Of a DNA stretch of 64,000 bases, positions 1 to 9,942 are shown in pieces; the first letter of the stretch is position 1, and the number at the start of each line of letters is the position of its first letter. Below the pieces are notes generated by a model that did not search any database, was not told the DNA's origin, and saw only the letters and a list, made by a program, of their open reading frames with translations. The position numbers were made by a program, and so were the translations under genes. This stretch comes from an uncultured bacterium (GTDB lineage: Bacteria > Pseudomonadota > Gammaproteobacteria > Burkholderiales > Burkholderiaceae_C), in contig CAIYQZ010000038.1 in the NCBI GenBank assembly GCA_903928495.1, forward strand, positions 31,472 to 95,471. The letters run 5' to 3'.

Positions 1-1397
1 ACGCAGGGGCCGTTGCAGTGCCGCTGATCGTGGGGCGAGCGCTCAAGCTCAGCCCCGAGCAAGTGGCAATGCTGATTTCGGCCGATCTGTTCTGCTGCGG
101 GCTGGTCACGCTGATCCAGTCGCTGGGGGCCACACAGTGGTTCGGCATCAAGCTGCCGGTGATGATGGGCGTGACGTTTGCGTCCGTGGCACCCATGGTG
201 GCCATGGCCAACAGCAACCCGGGTGTGGCCGGTGCGGGGCTGATTTTTGGCTCCATCATCGGCGCGGGGGTGGTGTCCATACTGATTGCACCGGTGGTCA
301 GCCGCATGTTGCGGTTCTTTCCGCCGGTGGTCACGGGCACCATCATTGCCGTCATTGGCATCAGCCTGATGCGCGTGGGCATCAACTGGATTTTTGGCAA
401 CCCCTTCGGCCCCACCGCCCCCAATGTGGTGAACCCCGAACACGCCAAGTGGCTGGCCGATGTGACGGCGCTGGCCGGCTCGGGCACCGCCCCCGCCATC
501 CCCAAGGGCCTGGCCCTGGTGGGCACCGTGCCCAACCCGCTTTACGCGCAGTTACCTCACATCGCCATTGCAGGTGTGGTGCTGGTGTCCATACTGTTGA
601 TAGCCAAATACGCAAAAGGCTTTGTGGCCAACATCTCTGTGCTGTTGGGCATCGTCATTGGCGGCGTCATCGCCACCAGCATGGGCCTGATGAACTTCGA
701 CAAAGTGGCCAAAGCTAGCTGGTTTGACGTAGTGCTGCCGTTTGAAATTGCCACACCCATTTTTGACCCCATCCTGATCCTGACCATGAGCTTGGTGATG
801 GTGGTGGTGATGATCGAAAGCACTGGCATGTTCCTGGCGCTGAGCGATCTGACCGGCCGCAAAATTGACCAGAAAGCTTTGACTGCAGGCCTGCGCACCG
901 ACGGCCTGGGCACGCTGATCGGCGGCATTTTCAATACCTTCCCGTACACCAGCTTCTCGCAAAACGTGGGCCTGGTGGGCGTGACCGGGGTGAAAAGCCG
1001 CTTTGTGTGTGTGGCCGGGGGTGTGATCCTCATCGTGCTGGGCCTGCTGCCCAAAATGGCAGCGCTGGTCGAATCGCTGCCGACCTTTGTATTGGGCGGG
1101 GCGGGGCTGGTGATGTTTGGCATGGTGGCAGCCACGGGCATCCGCATTTTGGCGGCTGTGGACTACAAGACCAACCGCAACAACCTGTTCATCGTGGCCG
1201 TGTCCATCGGCATTGGCATGATTCCGCTGATTGCACCCAACTTCAAACAGTGGATGCCCCACAACCTCCACCCGCTGATCGAGTCGGGCATTTTGCTGGC
1301 GTCGATCGCCGCCGTGGCACTCAACCTGTTTTTCAACGGTGCCAGCGCCAACGAAGCCGATGCCGTGGATGCCGCCAAACTGGCCGACGCACACTGA
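1..1397 (+). CDS. NCS2-family purine/xanthine permease, 5' end missing
   Basis: The reading frame is open from the first bases, and the first codons (AGAVAVPLIVGRAL) match the conserved first-helix region of xanthine/uric acid permeases. The true start therefore lies left of the window; the GTG at 18 is an internal valine. The roughly 460 visible residues are almost entirely hydrophobic helices, as expected for an inner-membrane nucleobase:cation symporter (NCS2, UraA/XanP type). The segment VVMIESTGMFLALSDLTGR and the downstream NTFPYTSFSQNVGLVGVTGV match the substrate-binding helices of the family. Xanthine or urate as substrate is inference from family resemblance. No partner gene is visible. 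Confidence 0.9.
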   Translation, partial: AGAVAVPLIVGRALKLSPEQVAMLISADLFCCGLVTLIQSLGATQWFGIKLPVMMGVTFASVAPMVAMANSNPGVAGAGLIFGSIIGAGVVSILIAPVVSRMLRFFPPVVTGTIIAVIGISLMRVGINWIFGNPFGPTAPNVVNPEHAKWLADVTALAGSGTAPAIPKGLALVGTVPNPLYAQLPHIAIAGVVLVSILLIAKYAKGFVANISVLLGIVIGGVIATSMGLMNFDKVAKASWFDVVLPFEIATPIFDPILILTMSLVMVVVMIESTGMFLALSDLTGRKIDQKALTAGLRTDGLGTLIGGIFNTFPYTSFSQNVGLVGVTGVKSRFVCVAGGVILIVLGLLPKMAALVESLPTFVLGGAGLVMFGMVAATGIRILAAVDYKTNRNNLFIVAVSIGIGMIPLIAPNFKQWMPHNLHPLIESGILLASIAAVALNLFFNGASANEADAVDAAKLADAH

Positions 1398-1670
1398 ATC
1401 CCAAGGTGCACGGGCCTACTGCACCACATTCAGACCACACTCACCGCCCCGAACCCATAAACCCGGCACACCAGAAAGTTGTATCGGGTAAACATGGGTG
1501 GGGTGGCGACACGCCGGGCTTCTGTCGGCTATTCATGGCAAAAGTTCTACAGAACAGGCCATTTTTCACGAATCGTGCCCATTCCTCAGTTGATTTCGTG
1601 CGTCTGAAGTCCTGTGCACACCAATTAAGCGATCATGCGAAGCTGACAACATACAGATCAGGGATACACA

Positions 1671-4040
1671 GTGGGGCAGACGACGCACAGTCGCAACGAC
1701 GCCTCAATCACCAGCGGTGCACGCATGCATGCAAGCACAGATTCCGCCTTCATGACGCCGTCGCCTGGCGCCTCTGCTGACAACGGCGGACACCCGTCCA
1801 ACCAGCCCGTCAGCTCACGTGAACTGACTCGCGTGGCTTGGCTGCTTGATTTCAGCCGCAGGGCCTTCGGTTTGCCACTTACCGAACCGTTGACACCACT
1901 GGTGTCCCAGGCCGTCCGGTCTGTGTGCCAAAGCGAGGTTGGGGCCTTCTGGCAGACCCGCCAATTGGCGACAGACGCGTCGCCTGTCTTTGCCGCTGCG
2001 GGTCAGGCTGCGCCCGCCGAGTGGCTGGCGCAACTGGGCACAACTTTGCTGGCAGGTGCCGTGCGCAAGGGGCAGCAGACGGCATGGGAACTGTCCGGCG
2101 CCGAACTGGTGGACATCAGCCCTGCGTGTCACCTGACACGGGCTGTCGCGTTTCCATGCTGCGACAGCAGCGGTCAGGTCATGGCCTTGCTGCTGGCAGG
2201 CAACACCCAAACCGTGTGCGATGCTGCTGCCGCGCATCCGAACGACACATCCAATGCGTTGTCGCTGCTGGCGCAGCAAGTCACGGCTGTGCTTGAAAAC
2301 AGGAAAGAACGTCACTTGTTGGCGCGTGAGGCGCACAACGCCCGTACGGCTGAAGAACGCCAAAGCCTTGTGCTGCGGGGCTCCGGCATCGGCTGGTGGA
2401 ACATTCAGCTTAGGGATCTGCACGCTCAGTTTTCCGACACATGGTGGACTTTGCTGGGGCGGGAACCACATGCTGCGCTTTTCGACCCTGGGTCGTGGGA
2501 AAAGTTGGTGCACCCGGAGGACCTCGAACGCGTCACAGCCGTGCTGACACGCGCCCTGAGGGGCACCGACAGCCAATGTGAGTCTCATTTTCGTGTGCAC
2601 CACAGCGCAGGGCATTACCTGCATGTGCTGGCTCGTGCATCCATCCTTCGAGACGCCCGGGGCAACCCAACCCGGTTTGCGGGCACATTGGTCGACCTGA
2701 CGGATTGCAAGAAAGCCGAAGACCAGATGCGCAAGCTGGCCTTCTTCGATCCACTCACCAACCTGCCCAACCGGCGCATGATGTTGGACCGGTTGCTCAA
2801 CAGCCTGAAGCAGTCGTCACGCACCCACCGCCACGGCGCATTGATGGTGCTCGACCTCGACAGGTTCAAGCAACTCAATGACACACGGGGTCACGATGTC
2901 GGCGATGTGCTGCTGAAACAAGTTGGCGACAGACTCACAGGGAGCGTGCGGGAGTGCGACACGGTAGCCCGCCTGGGGGGCGACGAGTACGTTGTGATAC
3001 TTGAGCACCTAGATGCCGATGCTGGCAAGGCAGCCAACGATGCCATTGCTTTTGGCAACAAGCTGCTGCACATCCTGGGAGCCCCCTACTACCTCGAAGG
3101 TCCAGACCTGCCCTTCAGCATGGGCACCAGCATGGGCATCGCGTTGTTCAATGGCAAGGAAGCAGCAGACACCTTGCTGCGACAGGCCGATGTGGCACTC
3201 TACCGCGCCAAAGACGCAGGCCGCCACACCGTGCGCCTGTTTGACGAGGCGGCACAACGCCAGGTTGATGCCCGCCTGGCCATGGAAGACGGCTTGCGTC
3301 GGGCGCTCAACAGCAATGAATTTCACCTCGATTACCAGCCGCTCGTCGATTTGGCTGGCCAGGTGATCGGCGCAGAAGCACTGCTGCGCTGGACGCCAAC
3401 CGAGGGGCTGGACAGGGGCCTGACCGTGCCACCGAACGAATTCATTCCGCTGGCGGAAACCAACGGTCTGATCCTCCCCATTGGCAGGTGGGTCATCGCG
3501 GCTGCGTGCCGACAGTTGGCGCAATGGCAGGCTGGCCCAGAAACCGCCAGCCTCGTCCTCTCCATCAATGTCAGTGCGCGTCAATTTCAGGATGCGGCTT
3601 TTGTGGACGATGTCAGGGATGCGCTGGCCCTGTCAGGCGCGCACCCGGCAGGCCTGAAAATCGAACTGACTGAGGCCGTGGTCATGGGCAATGAGCCTCA
3701 GACGCTGGACTGCATGAACCGCCTCAAAGCGTTGGGGGTCAAGCTGTCACTGGACGACTTCGGTACCGGCTACTCATCACTGGCACGCCTACAAAGGCTG
3801 CCTCTGGATGAAATCAAGATCGACCGGAGTTTCGTTTGCAGCGGACCGCCGGGCGGTACTGACGCGCTGATCGTGTCCGCCATTCTGGCCATGAGCCGTT
3901 CGCTCGATTTGTCGGTGGTCGCTGAAGGCGTGGAAACACAGCAACAACTTGACCGCCTGACCATCCAGGGTTGCACCCTGTTCCAAGGCTACCTGTTCGG
4001 TTCGCCGTCCATCGCGGGACGGGTCATGGCGCAGCATTGA
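1671..4040 (+). CDS. PAS-GGDEF-EAL cyclic-di-GMP signalling protein
   Basis: A 789-residue protein predicted to make and/or degrade cyclic di-GMP. The first 220 residues look like a GAF-type sensor. A PAS domain follows at about 235-350 (WWTLLGREPH, HPEDLERV). The GGDEF domain (about 355-520) has an intact GGDEY active site near residue 436, with an RECD inhibitory I-site exactly five residues ahead. The EAL domain (about 535-785) keeps EALLRW and DDFGTGYSSL. Both catalytic sites look intact, so the net activity cannot be told. No transmembrane helix is seen. The chosen start is GTG 1671, with AGGGAT just upstream; ATG 1725 is an alternative. The gene is convergent with the next one. Confidence 0.92.
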   Translation: MGQTTHSRNDASITSGARMHASTDSAFMTPSPGASADNGGHPSNQPVSSRELTRVAWLLDFSRRAFGLPLTEPLTPLVSQAVRSVCQSEVGAFWQTRQLATDASPVFAAAGQAAPAEWLAQLGTTLLAGAVRKGQQTAWELSGAELVDISPACHLTRAVAFPCCDSSGQVMALLLAGNTQTVCDAAAAHPNDTSNALSLLAQQVTAVLENRKERHLLAREAHNARTAEERQSLVLRGSGIGWWNIQLRDLHAQFSDTWWTLLGREPHAALFDPGSWEKLVHPEDLERVTAVLTRALRGTDSQCESHFRVHHSAGHYLHVLARASILRDARGNPTRFAGTLVDLTDCKKAEDQMRKLAFFDPLTNLPNRRMMLDRLLNSLKQSSRTHRHGALMVLDLDRFKQLNDTRGHDVGDVLLKQVGDRLTGSVRECDTVARLGGDEYVVILEHLDADAGKAANDAIAFGNKLLHILGAPYYLEGPDLPFSMGTSMGIALFNGKEAADTLLRQADVALYRAKDAGRHTVRLFDEAAQRQVDARLAMEDGLRRALNSNEFHLDYQPLVDLAGQVIGAEALLRWTPTEGLDRGLTVPPNEFIPLAETNGLILPIGRWVIAAACRQLAQWQAGPETASLVLSINVSARQFQDAAFVDDVRDALALSGAHPAGLKIELTEAVVMGNEPQTLDCMNRLKALGVKLSLDDFGTGYSSLARLQRLPLDEIKIDRSFVCSGPPGGTDALIVSAILAMSRSLDLSVVAEGVETQQQLDRLTIQGCTLFQGYLFGSPSIAGRVMAQH

Positions 4041-4055
4041 GGCGGGCAACCCGGC

Positions 4056-4931
4056 CTACGCCGGGCCAGCGAGCGTCACCCCGGCCTCAACCTCCACGCC
4101 AAACCCCCTGTAACCCAGAAAGTTGCATTGGGCATCCAGCATTGGCGTGCCGCTGACGAGGTATTGCTGCACCAATCCATTGGGCATGGTGCGGGTCAGC
4201 AGCACGTCCAGAAACGGGTTGCGTGACGAAATGCGGGCTTGCAGGTCGGCCCGCTCGGCAATGTTCCAGCCATGCTGGTCGGTGGGGCATGCGTCGCTGT
4301 CCGGGTGGGTGGCTTCCACGGCGGCCTCCAGCACTTTGGCGTCGGCTGTCAGCCCCAGAATTTCCAGCACCGGGCCCGACACGCGAGTGAATTCACCCAC
4401 CTGGTTTTGCTCCCAGTGCCAGTCGGTGGACAGTTCGGTAAGAGCCTTGTAACGCGCCTCGCTGTCGCGCAGCTCTGCCGTGCGAGCCAGCACCTGCCGC
4501 TCAAGTTCCTGGTTGTAGTCGTCAAGTTGCTGGTACAGCAGGCGCACCTGCAACAGGTTGTGGATGCGGGTTTTCACCTCCAGCAGGTCAAACGGCTTGC
4601 TGACAAAGTCCTTGGCCCCGGCTTGCATGGCGCGCACCTTGTGAACCGGCTGGGCGGTGATGACCAGCACAGGCAGGTAGTCGTCAGTGTGGGTGGCTTT
4701 CAGCTGTTCCATCACCTCGAAGCCATCCATCACCGGCATGAGCAAGTCCAGCAGGATCAGGTCGAACGGGGTTTGCTGGTCAAGCGCGAACACCTCGGTG
4801 GGGTCCGTGGTGCTGCTGACCTGCGTATAGCCCGCCATTTCCAGCATGTCTTCCAACAGGGTCACGTTGGCGGGCTGGTCGTCCACGATGAGGATGCGGG
4901 CATCCAGAATGTGCTGTGCAGTGAGGATCAT
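4056..4931 (-). CDS. response regulator with C-terminal PAS domain
   Basis: A 291-residue protein with an N-terminal receiver domain: acidic pocket IVDDQPAN, phospho-acceptor Asp in LILLDLLMPVMDG, and Lys in VSKPFD. A coiled-coil linker (about 125-155) and a PAS-like sensory domain follow. There is no HTH, HD-GYP or GGDEF output, so it probably acts through protein contacts. Its ATG overlaps the stop of the upstream hybrid kinase by four bases (ATGA). The two are therefore translationally coupled and probably form one phosphorelay. Confidence 0.9.
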   Translation of the reverse strand: MILTAQHILDARILIVDDQPANVTLLEDMLEMAGYTQVSSTTDPTEVFALDQQTPFDLILLDLLMPVMDGFEVMEQLKATHTDDYLPVLVITAQPVHKVRAMQAGAKDFVSKPFDLLEVKTRIHNLLQVRLLYQQLDDYNQELERQVLARTAELRDSEARYKALTELSTDWHWEQNQVGEFTRVSGPVLEILGLTADAKVLEAAVEATHPDSDACPTDQHGWNIAERADLQARISSRNPFLDVLLTRTMPNGLVQQYLVSGTPMLDAQCNFLGYRGFGVEVEAGVTLAGPA

Positions 4932-6559
4932 GGTTTGGTCTCGTTGTTGTTGTTCAAGCGATTTGGCGCACTGGCATGCGCCAGTGCCGCATCAAGGGCT
5001 GCCAGCAACCGCTGGACCTTGAAGGGTTTGGTCACATAGTCAAAAAAGCCGGCGTCCATGCCCTTCTGAATGTCACGTGGCACGGCATTGGCACTCAGTG
5101 CCACGACGGGAATGTGGGCCGTGCTGGGGTCATACCGCAGGATGCGCATCGCATCGATACCGTTGAGGCCGGGCAGGTTGCTGTCCATCAGCACCACATC
5201 GGGCTGGTACACACGGGCATATTCAATGCCCAGGCTGGCATCGGCCACGCTCAGCAGGCGGATATCGGTGCGGCGGGCAATCACCTGCTCCACCAGCTCC
5301 AGGTTGGCCGGGTTGTCTTCTACGTGCAGCACGGTGCGCTGCACGTGTTGCGGGTCAGGCATTTGTGCTGTGGGGGCCAACACCGCATCGCAAGGTGAGG
5401 TGTCCCGTCGAGGTGCCGTGGTCATGGGAATGCTCACCCAGAATTCACTGCCCACACCCAGCGCGCTGTCTGCACCGATGTCACCCCCCATCAACTGCAC
5501 CAACCGCTGGGCCACCACCAGGCCAATGCCGGTGCCCTCTTCGGTGCCCTGCTCTTGACCCAGCCGGTTGAACGGTTGAAACAACTGGGCCAGCTTGTCG
5601 GGCGCCAGCCCGCACCCGGTGTCGCGCACGCTGATGCGCACCGCGTCGGGTTGGGCAGGCGTGCTCTGAACGGTGACGTGCCCGCCCACCCGGTTGTATT
5701 TGATGTCGTTGAACAGCACATTGATCACCACCTGCTTGAGCCGCGTGCGGTCGGCCAAGACGTAACACGGTGCCTCCAGCGGCAAGAACACCATGGCAAT
5801 GCCGCGTTTCTGCGCCTGCGGCTCCATCATGGCGCGGCACTCGGCCAGCAACTCGGACAGCAACACGGGTTCGTGGGACATGCTCACGGTGCCCGATTCG
5901 ATCAGTGCCAGATCCAAAATCTCGTTGATGAGTTCCAGCAGGTACCAGCCGGCTTTCAGAATCTGATCCACGCTGCGTTTTTGCAGCGGCGTGGGCGGCG
6001 GGGTGCCCGAATCGACCAGTTGGGCAAAGCCCAATATGGCGTTGAGCGGCGTGCGCAACTCGTGGCTCATGCTGGAAATGAAGTCGGTTTTGGCACGGTT
6101 GGCTTTTTCTGCGGCCACCAGTGCCTCGCCCAGTTGCTGCTGCACGAGGTGGCGCGCCGAGTTGTCGGTGCTGATCAGCAGGTAACCAATGACGTCGCCC
6201 GCATGGTTTCGCAGCGCGGTGATGGACACCAGGGCCGGGAACGAGCTGCCGTCTTTGCGGATGTAGGTCAGCTCGTAAATATCCTCGATGCCCCGGGACG
6301 CCTTGAAAGCCAGTGCCTCGAAGCCAGGCGCAATGTGGGTGTCCAGCTCGGCACTCAGGGCCAGGGCACGGGCGCGCACCTCGGCGGGGTCGTGCATGTC
6401 GCTGGGCCGGGTGCGGTCAATCACCTCGGCAGCGCGGTAGCCCAGCATCTGTTCGGCCCCCACGTTGAAGAGCTGGATGATGCCTTTTTCATCGGTGGCA
6501 ATGATGGAAAAGCTGGCGCTGGTCAGGATGGCGTTTTGCAGCGCCTCGGCCTTCAGCAC
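4928..6559 (-). CDS. hybrid sensor histidine kinase (PAS-HisKA-HATPase-REC)
   Basis: The domain order is PAS (about 1-130), dimerisation/phospho-acceptor helix with MSHELRTPLN, HATPase with N-box NVLFNDIKYN and G-boxes DTGCGL and GTGIGLV, then a C-terminal receiver with Asp in VVLMDSNLPG. The N-box has Asp where Ala is usual. The frame stays open far upstream, but that part is antisense or overlaps the small membrane gene and is not protein-like. The best starts are GTG 6559 (543 residues) or TTG 6613, which overlaps the upstream stop codon. No membrane segment remains, so the protein is soluble or has lost an N-terminal sensor. It is coupled to the response regulator downstream. Confidence 0.85.
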   Translation of the reverse strand: MLKAEALQNAILTSASFSIIATDEKGIIQLFNVGAEQMLGYRAAEVIDRTRPSDMHDPAEVRARALALSAELDTHIAPGFEALAFKASRGIEDIYELTYIRKDGSSFPALVSITALRNHAGDVIGYLLISTDNSARHLVQQQLGEALVAAEKANRAKTDFISSMSHELRTPLNAILGFAQLVDSGTPPPTPLQKRSVDQILKAGWYLLELINEILDLALIESGTVSMSHEPVLLSELLAECRAMMEPQAQKRGIAMVFLPLEAPCYVLADRTRLKQVVINVLFNDIKYNRVGGHVTVQSTPAQPDAVRISVRDTGCGLAPDKLAQLFQPFNRLGQEQGTEEGTGIGLVVAQRLVQLMGGDIGADSALGVGSEFWVSIPMTTAPRRDTSPCDAVLAPTAQMPDPQHVQRTVLHVEDNPANLELVEQVIARRTDIRLLSVADASLGIEYARVYQPDVVLMDSNLPGLNGIDAMRILRYDPSTAHIPVVALSANAVPRDIQKGMDAGFFDYVTKPFKVQRLLAALDAALAHASAPNRLNNNNETKP

Positions 6560-6609
6560 GCCGCTGGTGTAGCCGGTGTCTGGTCCTTCGACAAAATGCG
6601 CGAAATGGT

Positions 6610-6759
6610 TCAAAGCGGCCGCCGCCCACTGATGATGCGCAGCAACACCACCACGATGGCAATCACCAGCAGCACGTGGATGAAGCCACCCATAAAGGTC
6701 GAGGTCACCAGTCCCAACAGCCAGAGAACCATCAGCACAACGGCCAACGTGTAAAGCAT
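6610..6759 (-). CDS. small lmo0937-like (DUF5670-type) membrane protein
   Basis: A 49-codon gene starting MLYTLAVVLMVLWLLGL and ending RIISGRRPL. It has two hydrophobic helices separated by a short turn (STFMGGF), the pattern of lmo0937-family small membrane proteins found widely in bacteria and often stress-linked. The function is unknown. It lies directly upstream of the hybrid kinase on the same strand: its TGA overlaps a possible TTG start of the kinase and is 50 bases before the GTG start. Co-transcription is likely. Confidence 0.75.
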   Translation of the reverse strand: MLYTLAVVLMVLWLLGLVTSTFMGGFIHVLLVIAIVVVLLRIISGRRPL

Positions 6760-6963
6760 TTGGATTCCATTCGGCAAGAAAAGTCAAATCGACACGGTAG
6801 CCTCGCCCCAGCTTTGCACCGTGCGCTAACGCACATAAGCCGCCGTTAACTGCGACAGGGAGCAACCAGTTCAAGAAAAGTGTCCAACTGTCGGCCAGCC
6901 GGCGGTTGAGGTAGGCTTGTGGCCCTGATGGCGACTGGAGCCACCACCCGGAGACACAACCCC

Positions 6964-9282
6964 ATGAAACCCACACCCAACGCCACCCTGTCGCCCGCCG
7001 AGCAAGCCCTGCGCGACGCCGCTTGCGACTACCACCGCTACCCCGTGCGCGGCAAGATTGCCGTCACCCCCACCAAAGCCCTGACCAACCAGCGCGACCT
7101 GTCGCTGGCCTATTCCCCCGGCGTGGCCTACCCATGCCTTGAAATTGCCGCCGACCCCACCAAAGCCGCCGAGTACACCAGCCGGGGCAACCTGGTGGGC
7201 GTGATCACCAACGGCACCGCCGTGCTGGGCCTGGGCGACATCGGCCCACTGGCTGGCAAACCGGTGATGGAGGGCAAAGGCTGCCTGTTCAAAAAGTTTG
7301 CGGGCATTGACGTGTTCGACATCGAACTGGCCGAGCGCGACCCCGACAAACTCATCGACATCATTGCCAGCCTGGAACCCACGCTGGGCGGCATCAACCT
7401 GGAAGACATCAAGGCGCCCGAGTGCTTCTACATTGAGAAGAAGCTGAGTGAGCGCATGGGCATTCCCGTGTTCCACGACGACCAGCACGGCACAGCCATC
7501 ATCAGCAGCGCCGCGCTGCTCAACGGCCTGGAGCTGGTGGGCAAAGCCATTGGTGACGTGAAAATTGCCGTGTCGGGCGCAGGCGCTGCTGCCCTCGCCT
7601 GCCTGGACGTGATGGTGGGCCTGGGTGCCCGCCCTGCCAACATCCTGGTGTGTGACTCCAAAGGCGTGATTTACCAGGGCCGCCCCGGTGGCTACGACGA
7701 GTCCAAAGCCCGCTACGCCCAAGACACCACCGCACGCAGCCTGGCCGACGCGGTCAACGGGGCCGACGTGTTCCTGGGCTGCAGCGCCCCCGGCGTGTTG
7801 ACTGCCGAGATGGTGAAAACCATGGGCGCCAGCCCCATCATCCTGGCGCTGGCCAACCCCGAGCCCGAAATCCGCCCGGAGCTGGCCAAGGCCGTGCGGC
7901 CCGACTGCATCATTGCCACTGGCCGCTCGGACTACCCGAACCAGGTCAACAACGTGCTGTGTTTCCCGTACATCTTCCGGGGTGCGCTGGACTGTGGGGC
8001 CACCCGCATCACCGAGGCCATGAAGCTGGCCTGCGTGCGGGAGATTGCCGAGCTGGCCAAAGCCGAAACCAGCGACGAAGTGGCCGCCGCCTACGCCGGC
8101 CAGGAGCTGAGCTTTGGGCCCGACTACCTCATCCCCAAGCCCTTCGATGCGCGCCTGATCCTGCGCATTGCCCCCGCCGTGGCCAAAGCCGCCGCCGAGT
8201 CGGGTGTGGCCGCACGCCCCATTGCAGACATGGAGGCCTACCGCCAGGAGCTGACCCGGTTTGTGTATCAAACCGGCATCCTGATGCAGCCCGTGTTCAA
8301 TGCCGCCAAGGCCCTGCCCAAAAACGCCAAGCGGGTGGCCTACGCCGATGGCGAAGACGAGCGCACACTGCGCGCCGCGCAAATGGTCATTGACGAGAAC
8401 CTGGCCACGCCCATCCTGATCGGACGGCCCGCCGTCATCAACGCGAGGCTGGAGAAAGCGGGCCTGCGCATCCGTCTGGGAGTGGACTTTCAGAACGTCA
8501 ACCCCGAAGACGACCCACGTTTCCGCCGCTACTGGGAGCACTACCAGAAGCTGATGGGCCGCAACGGCGTGACGCCCGACATGGCCAAAGCCGCCGTGCG
8601 CCGCTCCAACACGCTCATTGCTGCGCTGATGGTGTCGCTGGGCGATGCCGATGCCATGCTGTGCGGCCTGGTGGGCACCTACGAAACCCACCTGGAGCGC
8701 ATCCGCAGTGTGCTGGGTGTGGCCCCCGGTGCCAGCAACTTTGCTGCGCTGAACGTGCTGATGACCGAGCAGCGCACCCTGTTCATTGCCGACACCTACG
8801 TCAACGACGACCCCAGCGCCCAGCAACTGGCCGAGATTGCCGCCATGGCGGTGGAACAGGTGCAACGCTTTGGCCTGCCACCCAAGGTGGCGTTTTTGTC
8901 GCACTCCAGCTACGGCTCCAGCATGCGTCCCTCGGCACGCAAAATGCGCGAAGCCCGCGACCTGTTCGTGGCCGCTCACCCCGATGTGGAATGCGACGGT
9001 GAGCTGCACGGCGACGCTGCCCTGAGCGAAGACGTGCGCAAAACCTACTTGCCCGAGACCACCCTGAGCGGCTCGGCCAATGTGTTGATTTGCCCCAACC
9101 TGGACTCGGCCAACATCCTGTACAACGTGCTGAAAACCACCAACAGCCACGGCGTCACCATCGGCCCGGTGCTGATGGGCGCGGCAGCGCCGGTGCACAT
9201 CCTAGCCCCGTCGGCCACCGTGCGCCGTGTGCTGAACATGACCGCCCTGGCCGCTGCGCACGCCGCTGTGAAGCGCAAGTAA
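6964..9282 (+). CDS. maeB: NADP-dependent malic enzyme with phosphotransacetylase-like tail
   Basis: Oxidative decarboxylation of malate to pyruvate. This is the long MaeB form (772 residues). The N-terminal malic enzyme region (about 1-430) has [41 protein letters not shown] and [10 protein letters not shown], with a Rossmann segment [14 protein letters not shown]. The C-terminal region (about 440-770) resembles phosphate acetyltransferase and in this family is regulatory. The start was set at ATG 6964, with GGAGAC about 8 bases before it; the open frame extends 15 codons upstream without family similarity. It is divergent from the small membrane gene/kinase operon. Confidence 0.95.
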   Translation: MKPTPNATLSPAEQALRDAACDYHRYPVRGKIAVTPTKALTNQRDLSLAYSPGVAYPCLEIAADPTKAAEYTSRGNLVGVITNGTAVLGLGDIGPLAGKPVMEGKGCLFKKFAGIDVFDIELAERDPDKLIDIIASLEPTLGGINLEDIKAPECFYIEKKLSERMGIPVFHDDQHGTAIISSAALLNGLELVGKAIGDVKIAVSGAGAAALACLDVMVGLGARPANILVCDSKGVIYQGRPGGYDESKARYAQDTTARSLADAVNGADVFLGCSAPGVLTAEMVKTMGASPIILALANPEPEIRPELAKAVRPDCIIATGRSDYPNQVNNVLCFPYIFRGALDCGATRITEAMKLACVREIAELAKAETSDEVAAAYAGQELSFGPDYLIPKPFDARLILRIAPAVAKAAAESGVAARPIADMEAYRQELTRFVYQTGILMQPVFNAAKALPKNAKRVAYADGEDERTLRAAQMVIDENLATPILIGRPAVINARLEKAGLRIRLGVDFQNVNPEDDPRFRRYWEHYQKLMGRNGVTPDMAKAAVRRSNTLIAALMVSLGDADAMLCGLVGTYETHLERIRSVLGVAPGASNFAALNVLMTEQRTLFIADTYVNDDPSAQQLAEIAAMAVEQVQRFGLPPKVAFLSHSSYGSSMRPSARKMREARDLFVAAHPDVECDGELHGDAALSEDVRKTYLPETTLSGSANVLICPNLDSANILYNVLKTTNSHGVTIGPVLMGAAAPVHILAPSATVRRVLNMTALAAAHAAVKRK

Positions 9283-9307
9283 GCCCCGCGCCGCTGAGCC
9301 AGCCCCT

Positions 9308-9928
9308 TCAGCCCAGGTCGAGGGTGCCCGCGAGCGTCACACCGGGCGGGGGTTCGTAGCCCGCCACCACCACCACACGGTGGGGGTGGTCTGCCAGTTC
9401 GTCCAGCATGTCGAGCACATGGTCGATGGAGGCGCGGTCCAGCGCAGCAAATGGGTCGTCCAGCAGGGTGAGTGCGGCGCCCGACGCAAACCCCGCCGCC
9501 CACCGCAGCTTGCGCCTCATGCCCATGGACAGGGCGTACAACGGTTTGTCAAGGTGGGGCAACAAAGCAAACCCGTCCAGATGTTCGGCCAGCTCGTCGG
9601 CCTGCCAACTGGCGTGCCTTGCCTGCTGCTGGGCCAGGTAGGCGCGGCCGGTGAGCGCGTCAAGCGCGTTGCTGGCTGGGTCGCACCAGAACACCTGGGC
9701 GGTGTAAGCGGGGTTCGGCTGGCCGTCTGGCCCCCAAGCCAGGCTGCCGTTCAATGTCAGTGTCCCAGCAGTGGGGCACAGCTCGGTGGCCAGCAGGCGC
9801 AGCCATGTGGTTTTGCCTACACCGTCGCCACCCAGCAAGGCCGTCACGCCGGGCGGCACCCGGGCGCTCCACCTTTTCCATGCAGGACCGTGGGGCCAGG
9901 CAAAGTCCAAACCGTTCACTTCCAACAC
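9308..9928 (-). CDS. lone ABC transporter ATP-binding protein
   Basis: A 206-residue ATPase with Walker A GGDGVGKTT, Walker B ALTLLDDPFAALD and a divergent signature LSMGMRRKLRW in place of LSGGQ. The start is GTG 9928 (VLEVNGLDFAW), preceded at a good distance by AGGGAGG. The frame continues upstream but only as an antisense-like translation through the MFS gene. No permease or binding protein accompanies it. It lies 14 bases after the stop of the MFS gene and is probably co-transcribed with it. The substrate is unknown; the compact size and altered signature resemble heme- or multidrug-type exporters' ATPases, but this is weak. Confidence 0.8.
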   Translation of the reverse strand: MLEVNGLDFAWPHGPAWKRWSARVPPGVTALLGGDGVGKTTWLRLLATELCPTAGTLTLNGSLAWGPDGQPNPAYTAQVFWCDPASNALDALTGRAYLAQQQARHASWQADELAEHLDGFALLPHLDKPLYALSMGMRRKLRWAAGFASGAALTLLDDPFAALDRASIDHVLDMLDELADHPHRVVVVAGYEPPPGVTLAGTLDLG

Positions 9929-9942
9929 CGTTCGCCTCCCTT

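Noticed and set aside
6871..9198. Very long open frame antisense to maeB (775 codons)
   Set aside because: It is rich in Gly, His and Ala in the manner of antisense of high-GC genes and lacks any domain; maeB on the other strand is certain.
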